Source: Tiliqua scincoides
Lineage: Eukaryota > Chordata > Lepidosauria > Squamata > Scincidae
Direction of reading: 5' to 3'
Length of the DNA stretch: 64,000 nucleotides
Assembly: GCF_035046505.1 (NCBI RefSeq)
Contig: NC_089830.1
Coordinates: forward strand, 22,396,379 to 22,460,378
The notes under the pieces were generated by a model. The model searched no databases. It was not told where the DNA came from and worked only from the letters and a program-made list of their open reading frames with translations. Below, piece after piece: positions 44,021 to 56,355 of the stretch (position 1 is the first letter of the stretch; every line of letters begins with the position of its first letter). The position numbers were made by a program, and so were the translations under genes.

Positions 44021-45655
44021 TTGCTAATTACTGGTGAACTGTATAATTATATTGTGTTTTTGATTGATTTTGAGAGTGCCTGAGGCAGCCCTTGTTGAGT
44101 GGAGTATAAAATGTCTGGCTAGGCTGGCTAAAGAAGAAATAACCAGCCACTGCCTTTAGAAGCACAGAGGCTGGGGGTAGTGGGGCAAAGCTTTACCTGT
44201 TAGATTTCTGCCACTCCCAAAGCTGTTGGCAAGCTTTAGAGTCCTTCCATTCAAGAAAGGAAAGGCCTAGTTGAACCTCATTCCTTCAACTGAATATGTT
44301 GAGAGAAAAAGCTCTAGCGGTTGATTCCCCCATCACGGCCTCACAAAGCCTGTGTGAATTGATGAAACTGGGTGAAAAGGCTTTGTGCCTGTAAGCCCTG
44401 CATGAACCACAAACTCTAACCAAGCCCTGCAAACTCTCCTACCAGAAATGAAACCAGTAAGTGGCATGTGATGAAATGTGGAGAAAAAATATTCCCCACT
44501 CCCTGGCATCTCATCAAAACACATGATGATCCCTGTGTGGGGTGGAAGAGAGGGGGGCAAACACCTCTAGGCAAGTAGTGCACCAACCCTCCTCTCTCAC
44601 ACACACACTTCCCCTGGCTTCATGTCCATTAATGTTTAAGAAAGTAATATTAATGCAAAATTACCTTTCATATATCTAACATGGGGGGGGGGAGAATCCC
44701 CCCAAATGTGTTTTTTTTTAAAAACATATTTATAATTTGCACCCCACCTTTCTCCCCCTGGCAAACGTCAGGCAGCTTACAGTCTTGATAAGAAGGTCCC
44801 CGTCCTAAAATGATACATCCAAGAAGTTGCAAAAAGCAACACTTTGCCCTTTCCCTTCTTCCCCAGTATGTATTTTCTTCTGCTGCCAGCACAAGATTCT
44901 TGACCCAGAGTGTTTAGGACAAGGTGGACTTGGAGTCAAAGTTCCCCTTGTTGAAACCGGTTTCCAAAGCTCCAAATGGGAGAGTGTCTCCCAAACAAAG
45001 AGGAGGGCATCTGAGCATATGCAGAGTGCAATCCCCTCCCCCGACCCGTCTCACACATACCTAAGGTTAAGGAGAAAGACTTCCAAATCAAGAAGAATAT
45101 ACAGTCCAGAAGGCTTGGATTGTTTTCTGAAAATCTGCTCTTTTGTGGGAAGAGCGTTCTTAGCTCTTAGGTCACTGTCAGAGGGTACGTTCAAAGCAAT
45201 GTTCACAGGAAGGCAGCCCCAGGAAACAAATCATAACACCTAACTTTATTTCAGGTGGAACTTCCTGTTGTGAAGGTTTTCACCCATCAGTGGTGCCTCT
45301 CAAGTTTATTTCAATCAATAGGCAGGCTGTAAACAAGGTAAACACCCACCTTTTGAGGCTGCAAGGGTCTTGTAGTCTCACCCTTTCCCCTTTATCTGGC
45401 ACTTAGACTGAGTATGCAGGTAAGAGACTGTCCATAAGCACCCGCTGCCCTGGCTTTGTCTCCTTCCAACTCAGGGGGTGTAAAAGGGGGTACAATTCTG
45501 CCAGTCTCTGCATCAAGACCACATTGAACCAGGGGTAACAGGGCAGTTACATCCAAATCCCAGATTTCTCCTCCAAAGCTGTGATGTGCCTGATGTGAAA
45601 TCAGAATGACAGCACAAGCCTATGCTTGTCTAATCAGAAGTATGTTCCACTGAGT

Positions 45656-46014
45656 CAGAGTGACCAGATGTCATAACCGCAAAAGAGGACAAGGCACCCC
45701 AAAATGTAGGACATCCAAAAAAGCGTAGGACAAAATAAAAGCTGAGAACACTCGTATATTGATTTTATGTAGTCAATTTAAACACTATATTACTTATTAT
45801 TAAAATTAAAACTATATTACCTATAATATATTACAAATAACTTATTAATTACCAGAAGGCTATGCACCGCCCATTATGCGTAGACAGCTATGCGGAGAAG
45901 GCTATGTGCAGGGGCCCGCTCACAAGGGAAAGGAGGACATTTAAGTTCTTTTCCAGGACACAAGGCTAAAAAAAGAGGACATGGCCTGGAAAAAGAGGAT
46001 GTCTGGTCATCCTG
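45656..46014. mobile_element. hAT-type element with GTGACCAGATGTC ends
   Basis: CAGAGTGACCAGATGTC at the left and GATGTCTGGTCATCCTG at the right are inverse ends. The 8-bp target duplications CACTGAGT (45648-45655 and 46015-46022) are perfect. It sits in the middle of a palindromic MITE. Confidence 0.88.
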
Positions 46015-46440
46015 CACTGAGTTCAATAGGACTGACTCCCAGGTACGTGTGGATAGGATTGTAGCCTAAGAGTAGCCAGGACTGACTCAAGGTCTCCTGG
46101 CACTGGAAGCAATGCACCTGATGCTGCCCCCCCATACCTGTGTTGTGCCAACCTTTGCTCCTCCCACTCCATGAACTGAAACAGGAAGAGGGGGGACAGG
46201 GCAGAAAAGGATGTGTAGAGGAGAAGAGAATGGTGGGCACTCTTCTCCACAGTTACTCTTCTGCTCCATCTTCCTTTTTTAAAAAAAAATCCAGGAAGGA
46301 GGAGGGGCTGTGGATACGAGTGGGTGGTCAGAGGTAGGTGCCCCCCATCTATCTGCTTCCTGAGGCTACTGCTTCAAACAGCCTCCTGGATGGGCACAGT
46401 TCTCCACAGTGCAACTGCTTACAATTTCTAAGTCCCGTTT

Positions 46441-46538
46441 ACAGCCCAATCCTATGCATGTCAACTCAGAAATAAGTTCCAAATAAGAGTCTATGGGGCT
46501 TACTCCCAGGAAAATGTGGATAGGATTGTGCTGTCAGT
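46441..46538. repeat. Palindromic MITE, good copy
   Basis: ACAGCCCAATCCTATGCATG at the left and GGATAGGATTGTGCTGT at the right. The centre holds AAATAAGTTCC and GGGGCTTACTCCCAGG. Confidence 0.75.
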
Positions 46539-46639
46539 CAGCAGGTCTTCCCAACAAGAAGGAAAGGTCCTAACTCTGTGGTAGAGCACATGCTCTGTAG
46601 GTCCTGGCTTCACTCCCTAGCATCTCTGGGAAGGACTGT

Positions 46640-49290
46640 AATAATTATAGACAGTCCAGTGCTACCACTCCCCCCCCCCACCCATCTTGTAGATGTTTGG
46701 GAGACACTGGGTCTAGGACCTGGTGGCTCAGACAGTGGAAGGGGAGGCTTTTCCCTGGAGTTCATCCACAGGCTTGCCGGAACACTGCAGAACCATTCAC
46801 AAGAGTACAGTGAGTGTTGCCCCCCTCAGGGGCTGGCAGGCAGCCAAGGCATCTCTTGAGCCAGCTCCCAGCATTCATGGCGAGAGAGCCAGTGCTTCAC
46901 ATACTGGCTGGTCACCTCTAGCGCAGCACAGTCAATTGTTTTACCCAACCCGTTTGCACTTGCAACTACAAACCCCCCACTACACACAAGGAAGCAAGGA
47001 GCCCCCACTTCCCCCCGCCCCCCACATCCACAAGGAAAACACAAGTCCCTGCAGCAACCTCACAGTGAGCCCTGGCTGTGACAGTTCTGCCGCAGGAAGC
47101 GTGCGCAGTGTTCTCGCTGGGAACAGGGAAGTAACCTCAGGGCAATTACAGCTGCTGTCCACACCGATTGAGGGCTGCTGTCTCTCATCCCCCTTGCGCC
47201 CCACTGGCTAAATAGTACTTTTAATTTCTAAAATGAGAAGTGCTGTCTGGCAGTAACGCCTTCCACTGGGAAAAGCCTGCTCACAGATGCGCGGAGAACT
47301 GCCTGTGTGATTCATTCAGCCCACGACTTTGGTGAATGCTGTTGTTGCTTTCCTCACATGTGCAACTGCACATGCGACACATACATGCACCTCTTTTTTT
47401 GGCTGCAGGCAGAAATGCAATGGGAAGCAAGTCACAGTGAGCTGTGGATTTCAAATGCGCAAATGTGCTGGGGAAGGTTGCCAACTGTTTTAGGCCAAGC
47501 TGGCCCGGTGCTGTGCCTCTCTATCCCTTTGGCCCTCATGTTGTCACCTGTCTTTCTCAACCGGCTGTGCCACAGGCAGAAATTCAACATGTGTTGCTTT
47601 CCCAGCACCACAACTCTGTGTGTGTGGAGCATCACCTGTTGAATTTCTATGGTCAAAGAGTCTCTGTCAGGGAAGAAAACAAACAAACAAAAAAGCAGGT
47701 ACTGTTATCTAAATACTGTTTTGGACAATTGAATACCAAACACACATCAAGATACAACCATTGGTTTTCTGATCCTCTATGAATGTCATGTGCACAAACA
47801 CTAACACATAGGATTTTGGATTCACTCCAAACATTTTCAGTGTTCACATACCAGCCATGTTTGCCTGGCAGCGCAGCAGATGAGGTTGAACCAAACGCAA
47901 CAAGCAAAGCCAAGACAAAAAAGTTCAGGTCAGACATTCTGCATGAGCAAAGCAATGCCCCAAATGGGAAGAGGGAACCCAGGTAGGGATCACAGCTCGG
48001 AGACAGACTGCACATGTTTGCTTCCGTTCACCAAATCTTTTGATTGGGAGGCCAGGAATGGGTCCAAGTTGCAAGGGACCCTCAGCAAACCGTCCCTCTC
48101 CTAATTGCATGATCCTTGAGGAAGTTACTCTGTTACCCCTGCACAAAAGCTACGGGCACAGAGGTGTCCTCAGGGATCTGCAGTCAGTCCTGTGGGGCTC
48201 TGGAGCCTCAACCCAAGGACGCTGGGCCCAGACAGTTGCGAAATCCCAGTTCTGTCCTCCCCAGTTTCCAACACTGCATGGGGAAATTGGCAGCTCACAG
48301 CCTGGCTTCTGCATCTCCAACATTTGAAACCTGGGGTGAAATGTGCTTTCAACACCCTCTGCTGACAACCAAGGGGTTCCACAATCGTTTTCTGTAAATG
48401 GCTTACAGCCCAGCAGGCAGGCTGGGAGGTTGTTTTGCAAAGAAAAGAGATGGAAAGGCCAAAAGCCCTCCCCCTCACACACACTCACTCCCTTTTCCAA
48501 AACAGTCCACTGGCCAGCTGTAATTAAATGCCCTTCGATCCATCCCGACACACCCCTCTCCCCACCCTCCCAACATACCATCTGTCCCTAGGGGTTCCCC
48601 CACCCCAGCCATTCCTCTCCACTCACACAGCCCATCCAAACACCATCTATTCATCCCTCCTGACCCACATCCCTCTCCCTGCGCACACCCAGCCAGGCCA
48701 TCCCCCCCTTTTCCCTGTTCCCACCCTGTTCTACACCCTACACATGCACACCCCCCCCCCAGCTTAATTTTTCCAGCAACATCAACCACTGCTACATGTT
48801 AACCGCCAGGCCCATGATCCTGGAATCCCAGGGCCAATGGCAAACCTGGACTAGCAAGCCACATTTCTTTGACTGAATAATTTTTGGCTTATTTTTTGTA
48901 CCTGGGAGGAAATAGAGGGCCCATTCACGCAGCCATTTCCACCTGGCATGTGACAATCTCAGGAAAATCCTGAGCTGACACTCGCCAAGTCCTGGATTTG
49001 TTCTGGGTTTTTTGACACTGATTTTCCAAAGATTTTCGATCGCCCACAAAAACTGATTCTGAAGGTGTCCATGCCTGCATGCACAACCAGCTAGTCCTAT
49101 ACACAAAAAGAGCCTCCTATGTGCCCATTGCTCAAAAAACCAGCCTTTATTACTCAAAAATTTACACCCAGCCATAGTTGCTTCCTACTTCTGCTTTCGG
49201 TTTTTTGTTTCATTTCTCCGGGCTGTTGGGATGCAGCGTGCAGAGGGGAAGTATTAAAAACAGTGTGTCTGCGTAATATTTTAAAAAAAA
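46640..49290. other. Intergenic, no supported gene
   Basis: The region is fairly GC-rich but without recognisable exons, apart from a weak leader-peptide-like frame at 47937-47852 (minus), discussed among the findings. Confidence 0.4.
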
Positions 49291-49299
49291 ATCACAGTC

Positions 49300-49490
49300 C
49301 TCTAGCAGCAAAATTCTATGTGGATCTACTCGGAAGCCACCTTGTTAAATTAAATGGGATTCACTCCCAGGTAAATTCCTTGATTAAAGAAATCTTTTGT
49401 TGATCAACAGCGCATGCCTACTCAGAAGTAAGTCTCACGGAGTCTAATTGAATTTAATCTCAGGTAAGTGTGCATACGATTGCAGTGTAA
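49300..49490. repeat. Palindromic MITE copies, decayed
   Basis: TGGATCTACTCGGAAG with GGGATTCACTCCCAGGTAA, then CTACTCAGAAGTAAGTCTCA with TAAGTGTGCATACGATTGCA, are two successive damaged copies. Confidence 0.55.
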
Positions 49491-50550
49491 TTGTATAAGT
49501 TGTAACCAATTAAACTTTTAAATCTGTCTGCAGTCAGGTAACAAGGGGGGTAATCATTCTAACACCTTAATGAATGCTTTGTCTAAGCATCTTCTTAAGA
49601 GGAGGCATTCCCACATAGGAGGGAATGCCTCTCTGGAGGTGATGCTTGCCATCTTCAATTTGCATAAGGACCTGTATTAAAACATTTAGTTTTTTTAAAA
49701 CAATTAAAATCTGCTGCCTGATTCATCAGGGTCATTTCTCAATCAATATTTTTGGGACTGATTTATCTAACCAAATCATTGACTCCACACTGCAGACCTA
49801 AGACACTCTCCCTGTTTCAGCATGGTATTAAGGAGGTAATCCATGTGCAGGCAGAACTGCCTAGTGGTTAGAGCAAAGGGCTGCCACAAGCTAGGAGATC
49901 CTTCGGGGTTTTCTTTGCTACTGTTTGGAAAAGAGTGGCATTTCAGGGGGTTGTTTTAAACTACAGATGCAACTTGACATCTGTAGGAGGGGACCAGGGT
50001 ATATTTGGGGGGGGGGGGAATCTAGGATTCTGGACTAGCTGTCCTAATGTGACAGGATCTGGGAGGCAACAGGAACTGTCCCTCCTGGGTAAACAATATT
50101 GGGTTGTTTGGGTTAAGCAGAGCTTCTAGATTCGGTCCTCACTTCTGCTTAAAGCAGGCAAAAAACTGGCAGATTAGTGAGTCAAGGGTTGGTTGGAAAT
50201 CTTGGGGGCTTCCTCCAGCTGCAGGAGGGAAGGGGAGGGAAAGAAGGGGGGCTAGCAACCTCTCGGACTCCTGGGTTCTGTTCTCCCACCAGCTGTGGAA
50301 TGCAGTGCTGACCAGCCTAGTAAACATCCCCCACGACCTTCAGCCCAGCTATGCTCAGTTCTCCTCTTCCCAAAAGAGGGTCCCTCCCTCCCACCCTCCA
50401 GATCTCCCCAAGATGCTCACCTGTCCCAGAACAGGGTGGGGGTCCCAGCTGCAAGCTGGCCTGCTCTCTCCTCACGCTCTATTTCTTCTTCTCTCACTCT
50501 CAGCCTGTCATTCTCTTTGCCATTTCATCCCTCCCTCCCTTCCTCGTGCC

Positions 50551-50556
<6 letters not shown>

Positions 50557-50581
<25 letters not shown>

Positions 50582-50647
50582 GCTCTGGTGTCCTCTGCTC
50601 TTGCCAACTATAAATAATCACTTCACTCTCTCTCTCTCTCTCTCTCT
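50557..50647. repeat. Two (CT)n microsatellites
   Basis: CT runs at about 50557-50580 and 50626-50647 are separated by a unique 45-bp stretch. Confidence 0.85.
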
Positions 50648-51449
50648 GGCCAGGGGGCTCTGTGAAGATTCTGTGCTTGGCTGCTTCCAGCCTTCATCCA
50701 CAATTGGCCTCTGCTCACAGACCTGCTCCTCTACCTGCCATTCATTGTTGTGGCACAGTGGCACGCCGTGTGCCACCGGGGCACCCAGAGGGCATTGCCA
50801 GTGCCTGTCTGAGAGCTGTGGCTGTCAGCCTTTCCAGGACTCCACACCAATCTGCCACCCAAGAACCCACCTCTTTTCATTTATTTTTTAAGCTGGCTTA
50901 TCTATTGGAACCGACCTTGAGCTGAGCCAGACCTATCTATCTGTGCAGCCTGCCTGCCTGAGTCCGGCCCTGGGTCCATCTAGGTCGGTAGTGCTGACCC
51001 TGGCTGGCTGTCCCTTGAAAAGGTTTCCCCCGCAAGATTCTTTCCCAGGCACACGTGAGCCCCTTTCAGACATTCTGTACTGAATGACCTCCAAAGGGCC
51101 CTCCCCCAACACAGCAGTACACTCAACTCACCCCCCCCCCCATTGAAGATACACTGCCACCTCCAACACCCTCCAAATTTTTTTCTTTACAGATTGGAGA
51201 ATGTCTGAAGTGGGCTCTAGCAATGTCAGGATTTGAACTCTGAACCTGTGGCAGACAAAGCATGTGATCTACCACTGAGCTTCATTTCCAGGTGTCCCTC
51301 CATCCATCCAACCACCCATTCATCTTCTTCTCCCCCCCCCCCCAATTGGTCCCTCTACCTCCTCTTTTTCTCTCTCCAAAAGACAGGCATTGAATCAACC
51401 ATTAACAAAGCATAACAAACAGATTGTAAGCCCTTCCAGGATAGGGAAC

Positions 51450-51452
51450 TAT

Positions 51453-51499
<47 letters not shown>

Positions 51500-51500
51500 T
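51450..51500. repeat. (ATTT)n microsatellite
   Basis: About 12 ATTT units. The next 150 bp hold an irregular cluster of ATTGATCATTGA-like words. Confidence 0.92.
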
Positions 51501-51805
51501 TACTGTGCAAACTCTTTGTGAATTTCGTTGTTGTTTTTGTTGAAAAATTGTATCAAAATATTTGTAATAATACTAATCATTGAATAATTGATCATTGAAT
51601 TGAATGAACAATTGATGAACAATGAACAATTGATCATTGATCATTGAATCATTGAATTATTGAATAATAATAATCATATGAATATAAAAACAAAGCGCGT
51701 TTAATTCAATCACATCCTGTCCTTGTTTCCTTAAAGGGTAAAGTATCTGAGCATGTGCAGAGTGCCTTTTACTTTTTAAGGAAACCAGTTTCAGGATTCA
51801 GAAAA

Positions 51806-51808
<3 letters not shown>

Positions 51809-51864
<56 letters not shown>
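51809..51864. repeat. (CT)n microsatellite
   Basis: About 28 uninterrupted CT units are followed by GCGTGCGTGC. Confidence 0.95.
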
Positions 51865-51866
<2 letters not shown>

Positions 51867-52428
51867 GTGCGTGCGTGCATGTGTGTGTTTTAAATAAAAC
51901 AATTTTGTAAGGGCAGCATAACTTGGAGAGACTGAGGATGTCCTGACTCTCATTGAGAATGGCATTTGTTGCTAGAAAGGGGTTCCAGAGCAGAGGATAA
52001 GTCAGCCAAGGAGGCTTCAAGTCCAGCACCCCCTCTGAAAATGAGGCCTGATGTACCTATATAATCCTTGATACAACCTGCCCGGTCACTCCATCATCCT
52101 GTAATGGGGACTATAGTATCTACATGTGATTCAAAGGAAATGGACTCTGCATCTGCTCAGGGGTAATTTCAGCTGTCCTTACCTCATATCTTCCTGTGTG
52201 TTGATCTTGGCACAGAAAACAGCTGCAGGGCTGAATGCTGGCACAGATGGAGCTCTGGGACCCACACTAGCTGATGTTGCAGGGCACATGTGGACACTGG
52301 TTGGATGGGTGCCCAGTAGGCTTAAGAAACGAATCTGCGGGCAAAATGCAACATTTTTAATAAGGCCCTTTGCTTTCATTAGACTTGTGCTTCACTATTG
52401 AAATCCATGGGACTTTCCAGCCCTTAAC

Positions 52429-52512
52429 CCCTAATCTGATGCATGTCTACTCAGAAGTAAGCCCAATTATAGTCAATGGGGCTTACTCCCAGCTAAATGC
52501 AGCCAGGATTTA
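52429..52512. repeat. Palindromic MITE of about 85 bp
   Basis: CTAATCTGATGCATGTCTAC, AGTAAGCCCAATT and GGGGCTTACTCCCAGCTAA match the family. The right end GCCAGGATT joins a SINE. Confidence 0.7.
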
Positions 52513-52722
52513 TTTATCACATTTTTATACCATCCTTCCTCCAAGGAGCTCAGGGCGGTGTACATGGTTCTTCCCCTCTTTTGTACTCACAACAACCCTG
52601 TGAGGTAGGTGTGTCTGAGAGTGACTTGCTCCAGGTCACCCAGGAAGCGTCATGGCTGAGCAGGGATTTGAACCTGGATCTTCCAGGTCCAAGTACAGCT
52701 CTTGAGCTACTACACCATCCTG
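52506..52722 (-). mobile_element. Sauria-type SINE, near full length, inverted
   Basis: In antisense it runs from GGATGGTGTAGTAGCTCAAG through GGTTCAAATCCCTGC, CACCTACCTCACAGGGT and CTTGGAGGAAGGATGGTATA to AAATAAAT. Confidence 0.88.
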
Positions 52723-52846
52723 GGATTGCAGCCTTAACTTTTGGATTTTGTACTTATATACTGTACGTTGTTTGTAACTCACGAAAACCCTGTGAGTTTT
52801 TCTTTCTTAGAAATTGAAAAGCAGGCGATAAAGAAACATAATTTAA

Positions 52847-52852
<6 letters not shown>

Positions 52853-52891
<39 letters not shown>
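52853..52891. repeat. (CA)n microsatellite
   Basis: About 19 uninterrupted CA units. Confidence 0.95.
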
Positions 52892-52896
<5 letters not shown>

Positions 52897-53535
52897 TTTG
52901 GTTGGATTATGCACTCCAAGTGCACATGCATGGCTCTCTTTCTGAAAGCCTTGTGTAAAACATACACTGTTTGTGAAAACTCACCTACACAACACCGATG
53001 GTGGGGGGGGCACCCAATAGGTCAGGCTATTCCCAGCGCGGACACTTGGCCAGTCACCGTGTCCCCAGAGCACTCCAGATCTGTGTCGGTTGACGAAGGA
53101 ACATTGCAGTTCAGCACATGACTTGTGCGTGGCAAAGCGATGGCCAGCTCATGACAAGGAGACCATCTGGACGTGCCCTGAGGAGCCACGGAGTGCCACC
53201 AGGATCAGGCAGTGATCCACAATGAGAACATAGGGATTTTGCAAAGCGCATAAGCACACTGCACATACAGGGTTGGAGGCTATGCTGGGCTGTTGCTCGG
53301 TCCTTAATCCCAGAAGCCTGAGTGTGCGCATTAGAGAGGGGGAGGGAGAGGGAGTGATGATGACCCCTCCTTTCCCTTCTCCAGCTGCTGCCACAGTCCA
53401 GAACCCACGAACAAGCCAAGGCATTTTACTCCTGCGTGCTGGCCCAAAGTTGGGCATCTCTGTTAGCCTACAGAACAGAAAAGAGAGATGACATTTCCCC
53501 AAACACAGCAGTACCTTGCGCTTCCATCTGGTTTG

Positions 53536-54087
53536 GGATTACGGGGCTGGGGCACCTTCCTTACGAGGAAAGGCTACGGCGTTTGGGCCTCTTCAGCCTA
53601 GAAAAGAGATGCTTGAAGGGGGACATGATTGAGACATACAAAATTACGCAGGGGATGGACAGAGTGGATAGGGAGATGCTCTTTACACTCTCACATAACA
53701 CCAGAACCAGGGGACATCCACTAAAATTGAGTGTTGGGAGAGTTAGAACAGACAAGAGAAAATAATTCTTTACTCAGCGTGTGGTTGGTCTGGGGAACTC
53801 CTTGCCACAGGATGTGGTGCTGGCGTCTAGCCTGGACGCCTTTAAAAGGGGATTGGACAAGTTTCTGGAGGAAAAATCCACTACGGGTTACAAGCCATGA
53901 TGTGTATGTGCAACCTCCTGATTTTAGAAATGGGCTATGTCAGAAGGCCAGATGCAAGGGAGGGCACCAGGATGAGGTCTCTTGTTATCTGGTGTGCTCC
54001 CTGGGGCATTTGGTGGGCCGCTGTAAGATACAGGAAGCTGGACTAGATGGGCCTATGGCCTGATCCAGTGGGGCTGTTCTTATGTTC
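53536..54087 (+). mobile_element. CR1/L3-type LINE, 5' truncated
   Basis: It encodes GLGHLPYEERLRRLGLFSLE and SLSHNTRTRGHPLKLSV-like protein, then the 3' tail ends TTCTTATGTTC. It is close to the copy at 34758-35361, which lies in the opposite orientation. About 53.0-53.5 kb to its left shows nothing recognisable. Confidence 0.88.
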
Positions 54088-54193
54088 AGGGCATGGATGG
54101 AAGTCAAACATGGATGAATGTCAAAGCAGAGCCTTATTTACCTTGCAGAATTATTTTGGCCAGTGAAAAACATTAGTAACTTACTATATAACA

Positions 54194-54505
54194 CAGGGGT
54201 GTCAAACATAAGGCCTGTGGGCCGAATGTGACCCCTGGAAGCAAGTTATCCAACACCCAATACAACTGGGCTCTCCCAGCTTGTTAAATGGGCTCTCCTG
54301 TATCTTGAAAACATGAACCAGATTAGCACATTCTCTCTTCTGTCATTTGCAGCTCATGAGTTTTGATGTGAGAACCAAGTGCTTATTTCTGGCCATCGTC
54401 TCCTTCATGACATCATTTTCTGCTTAATGATGTCACTTTCGACCCTCTGCAGGCAGCATGAACGCTAACTTTGGTCCTCTGTATGAAATGAGTTTGACAT
54501 CCCTG
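54194..54505 (+). mobile_element. hAT-type element, family C
   Basis: CAGGGGTGTCAAACATAAGG at the left and GAGTTTGACATCCCTG at the right are inverse ends. The 8-bp flanks are decayed. Confidence 0.8.
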
Positions 54506-54646
54506 ATAGGGATGCACACAAAACCTAAACAAAGAAATGAAAATCACCGGAACGTCGGCGGATGTCATGGAAGGTTGGGTGAAATCGAATGAAGGAGGAA
54601 AGCACAAGGACCAGATTTGAAATGGGTCTCTAACTGAAAATGACTG

Positions 54647-54741
54647 ACAGCTCAATCCTATCCACACGTTCCTGGGAGTAAGCCCCATTGACTTGAATGG
54701 GACTTACTTCTGCGTAGATATGCATAGGCTTGGGCTGTGAA
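54647..54741. repeat. Palindromic MITE, best-preserved hairpin
   Basis: CAGCTCAATCCTATCCACAC at the left and TGCATAGGCTTGGGCTG at the right. The centre AGTAAGCCCCATT pairs with AATGGGACTTACT over a 6-base loop with one mismatch. Confidence 0.75.
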
Positions 54742-56215
54742 AGAGCAAAACGATGAAAAGCCGAGTGGGCAAAAGTCAAGGCAGAAAGACTATCTGCTGG
54801 GCTACAGACCATTGGAATGGGTCGAATCGAAGAGTCATCTAGCTTTGCATTCCGTGCCCAGCAGTGGCCAAGCAGATGCCCCCAGGAAATGCCTCTGTGC
54901 TTGGTGAATGCCATCATGTCCTGCTTGGGGACCTCTAGAATCATCTACCCTCTGGCTGCTGGAAATGGTGCCAGCATGACGATTCTTAGGTTATGCCCAC
55001 AAGCATGGCACGCTGGAGAGTCCTGCGTAGCCATCGAACTCACTGGTTGGCCACAGAACAAACAGGACTGGCACAAAACCTCCTGGTGCACCACACACCG
55101 CTACCTTGCTTGATAGGGTGCAGTCTGCCACCTCTCCTCATGCTGCCTCCTGGATTCAAGAAGGAAGACCTGAGAGTAAGAAGACATATGGGGGAGAACA
55201 GAGTGGTGGGCTAGAGCGTCGACTTCCTTTTCTGCTGCACTCTCCTCTCTCTTTTTGAAACCGGGGAGTAGGAAGAGGAGGAGTGGTAGAGGCTGCTGGG
55301 CAGATGGAGACAGGCATCCTGCCATCCAAGATAACCCCCTCACCTGGCCTCATGGCTGGGCCAGCCCCTGCAGCAATCACCCCCTCTAAACTTAACCTAC
55401 CTTGCAAGACTGTTGTGGAGATCAGGGGGTCAATGCATGTATGTTGCCCTGAGCTCTTTCGAAGAAGGGTGGGAAAAATGATTTACTAGACAGGGCCTTT
55501 TATTCCCAGCAGGTGGCAATCAAGAGCGTAACACTGCCTTGGAACATAAGAGGTCCTATTCATTACTGCCATGGCTGATAATAGTCACCGATAAGGGTCT
55601 ATTATCTTCCATGCATTGATACAATATTATAGCCACCCATGCGCTGGCCTTCACAGCTTTTCATGCCCGCGGCTTCCAGAGGTTAATTACTCCTTACGCA
55701 CATCATGACTCGTTTTTGATCCCTCCTCAAAACGATACCCGTCCATCTTTCGGGATGACCTCAAACAGCTCTCACATTCGGACGGGGAAATAAAGAGAAA
55801 ATGAGGGTGGCGACCGACCACCAAGAGTGCCTTGGTTTCTCCCCCAGCCTTGTCCCGTACTCAGGACATCTTCAACCGCCTGTTGCATGCACTACTGCTT
55901 CAGGGCAGAGAGATTCTAGAGTGGGTGTTATTTGCCTGTTCTCTCATGCTCCACGTGTTGGTCAACCTCCACTCCGGAGAGAGGATGAATGCCACTGATG
56001 AGATTCATTTTCACGGTGCAAGCTACAGATGTTGTCAAAGGAGGACAGGGGGAGGGGAAGTGCAGCCTCAAAACTTCTCCTACAGAAGTGGTGATGTCAT
56101 TAGCAGAAGTGTTCAGCTCCTGCCAGTGCCTCTTCCCCTCCACCCCCAAGGACCTGAGGTAAGAAGCAACAGACTCAACAGGAGGCAAACTGAAAAAATT
56201 TGCCTAGGGGTATAA
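54742..56215. other. Intergenic, no gene seen
   Basis: The open frames here have no recognisable domain and no interspersed repeat is recognised. Confidence 0.45.
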
Positions 56216-56355
56216 GTGCCCAATCCTATCCAATTTTCCAGTGCCCACTCCAATGGGGCATGTGCAGCATCCTGTGGTGGGGAGGCAATCACAGAGGCCT
56301 CTTCAAGATATGGGAACATTTGCTGGAACGTTAGATAGAATTTGGCCCTAAGTGA
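56216..56355. repeat. Terminal-inverted-repeat MITE, third copy
   Basis: GCCCAATCCTATCCAATTTT at the left, a shorter body with AATCACAGAGGCCTC, and a decayed inverse right end (GATAGAATTTGGCCC). TAAGT flanks it on both sides. Confidence 0.7.

Noticed and set aside
46826-47044. Cysteine-bearing minus-strand frame, considered as a Kazal or WAP exon for the leader at 47937
   Set aside because: The cysteine spacing fits neither family and no acceptor gives a matching phase.
50104-50891. Long plus-strand open frames rich in Ser and Leu
   Set aside because: They come from reading through CT microsatellites and C/T-rich DNA.
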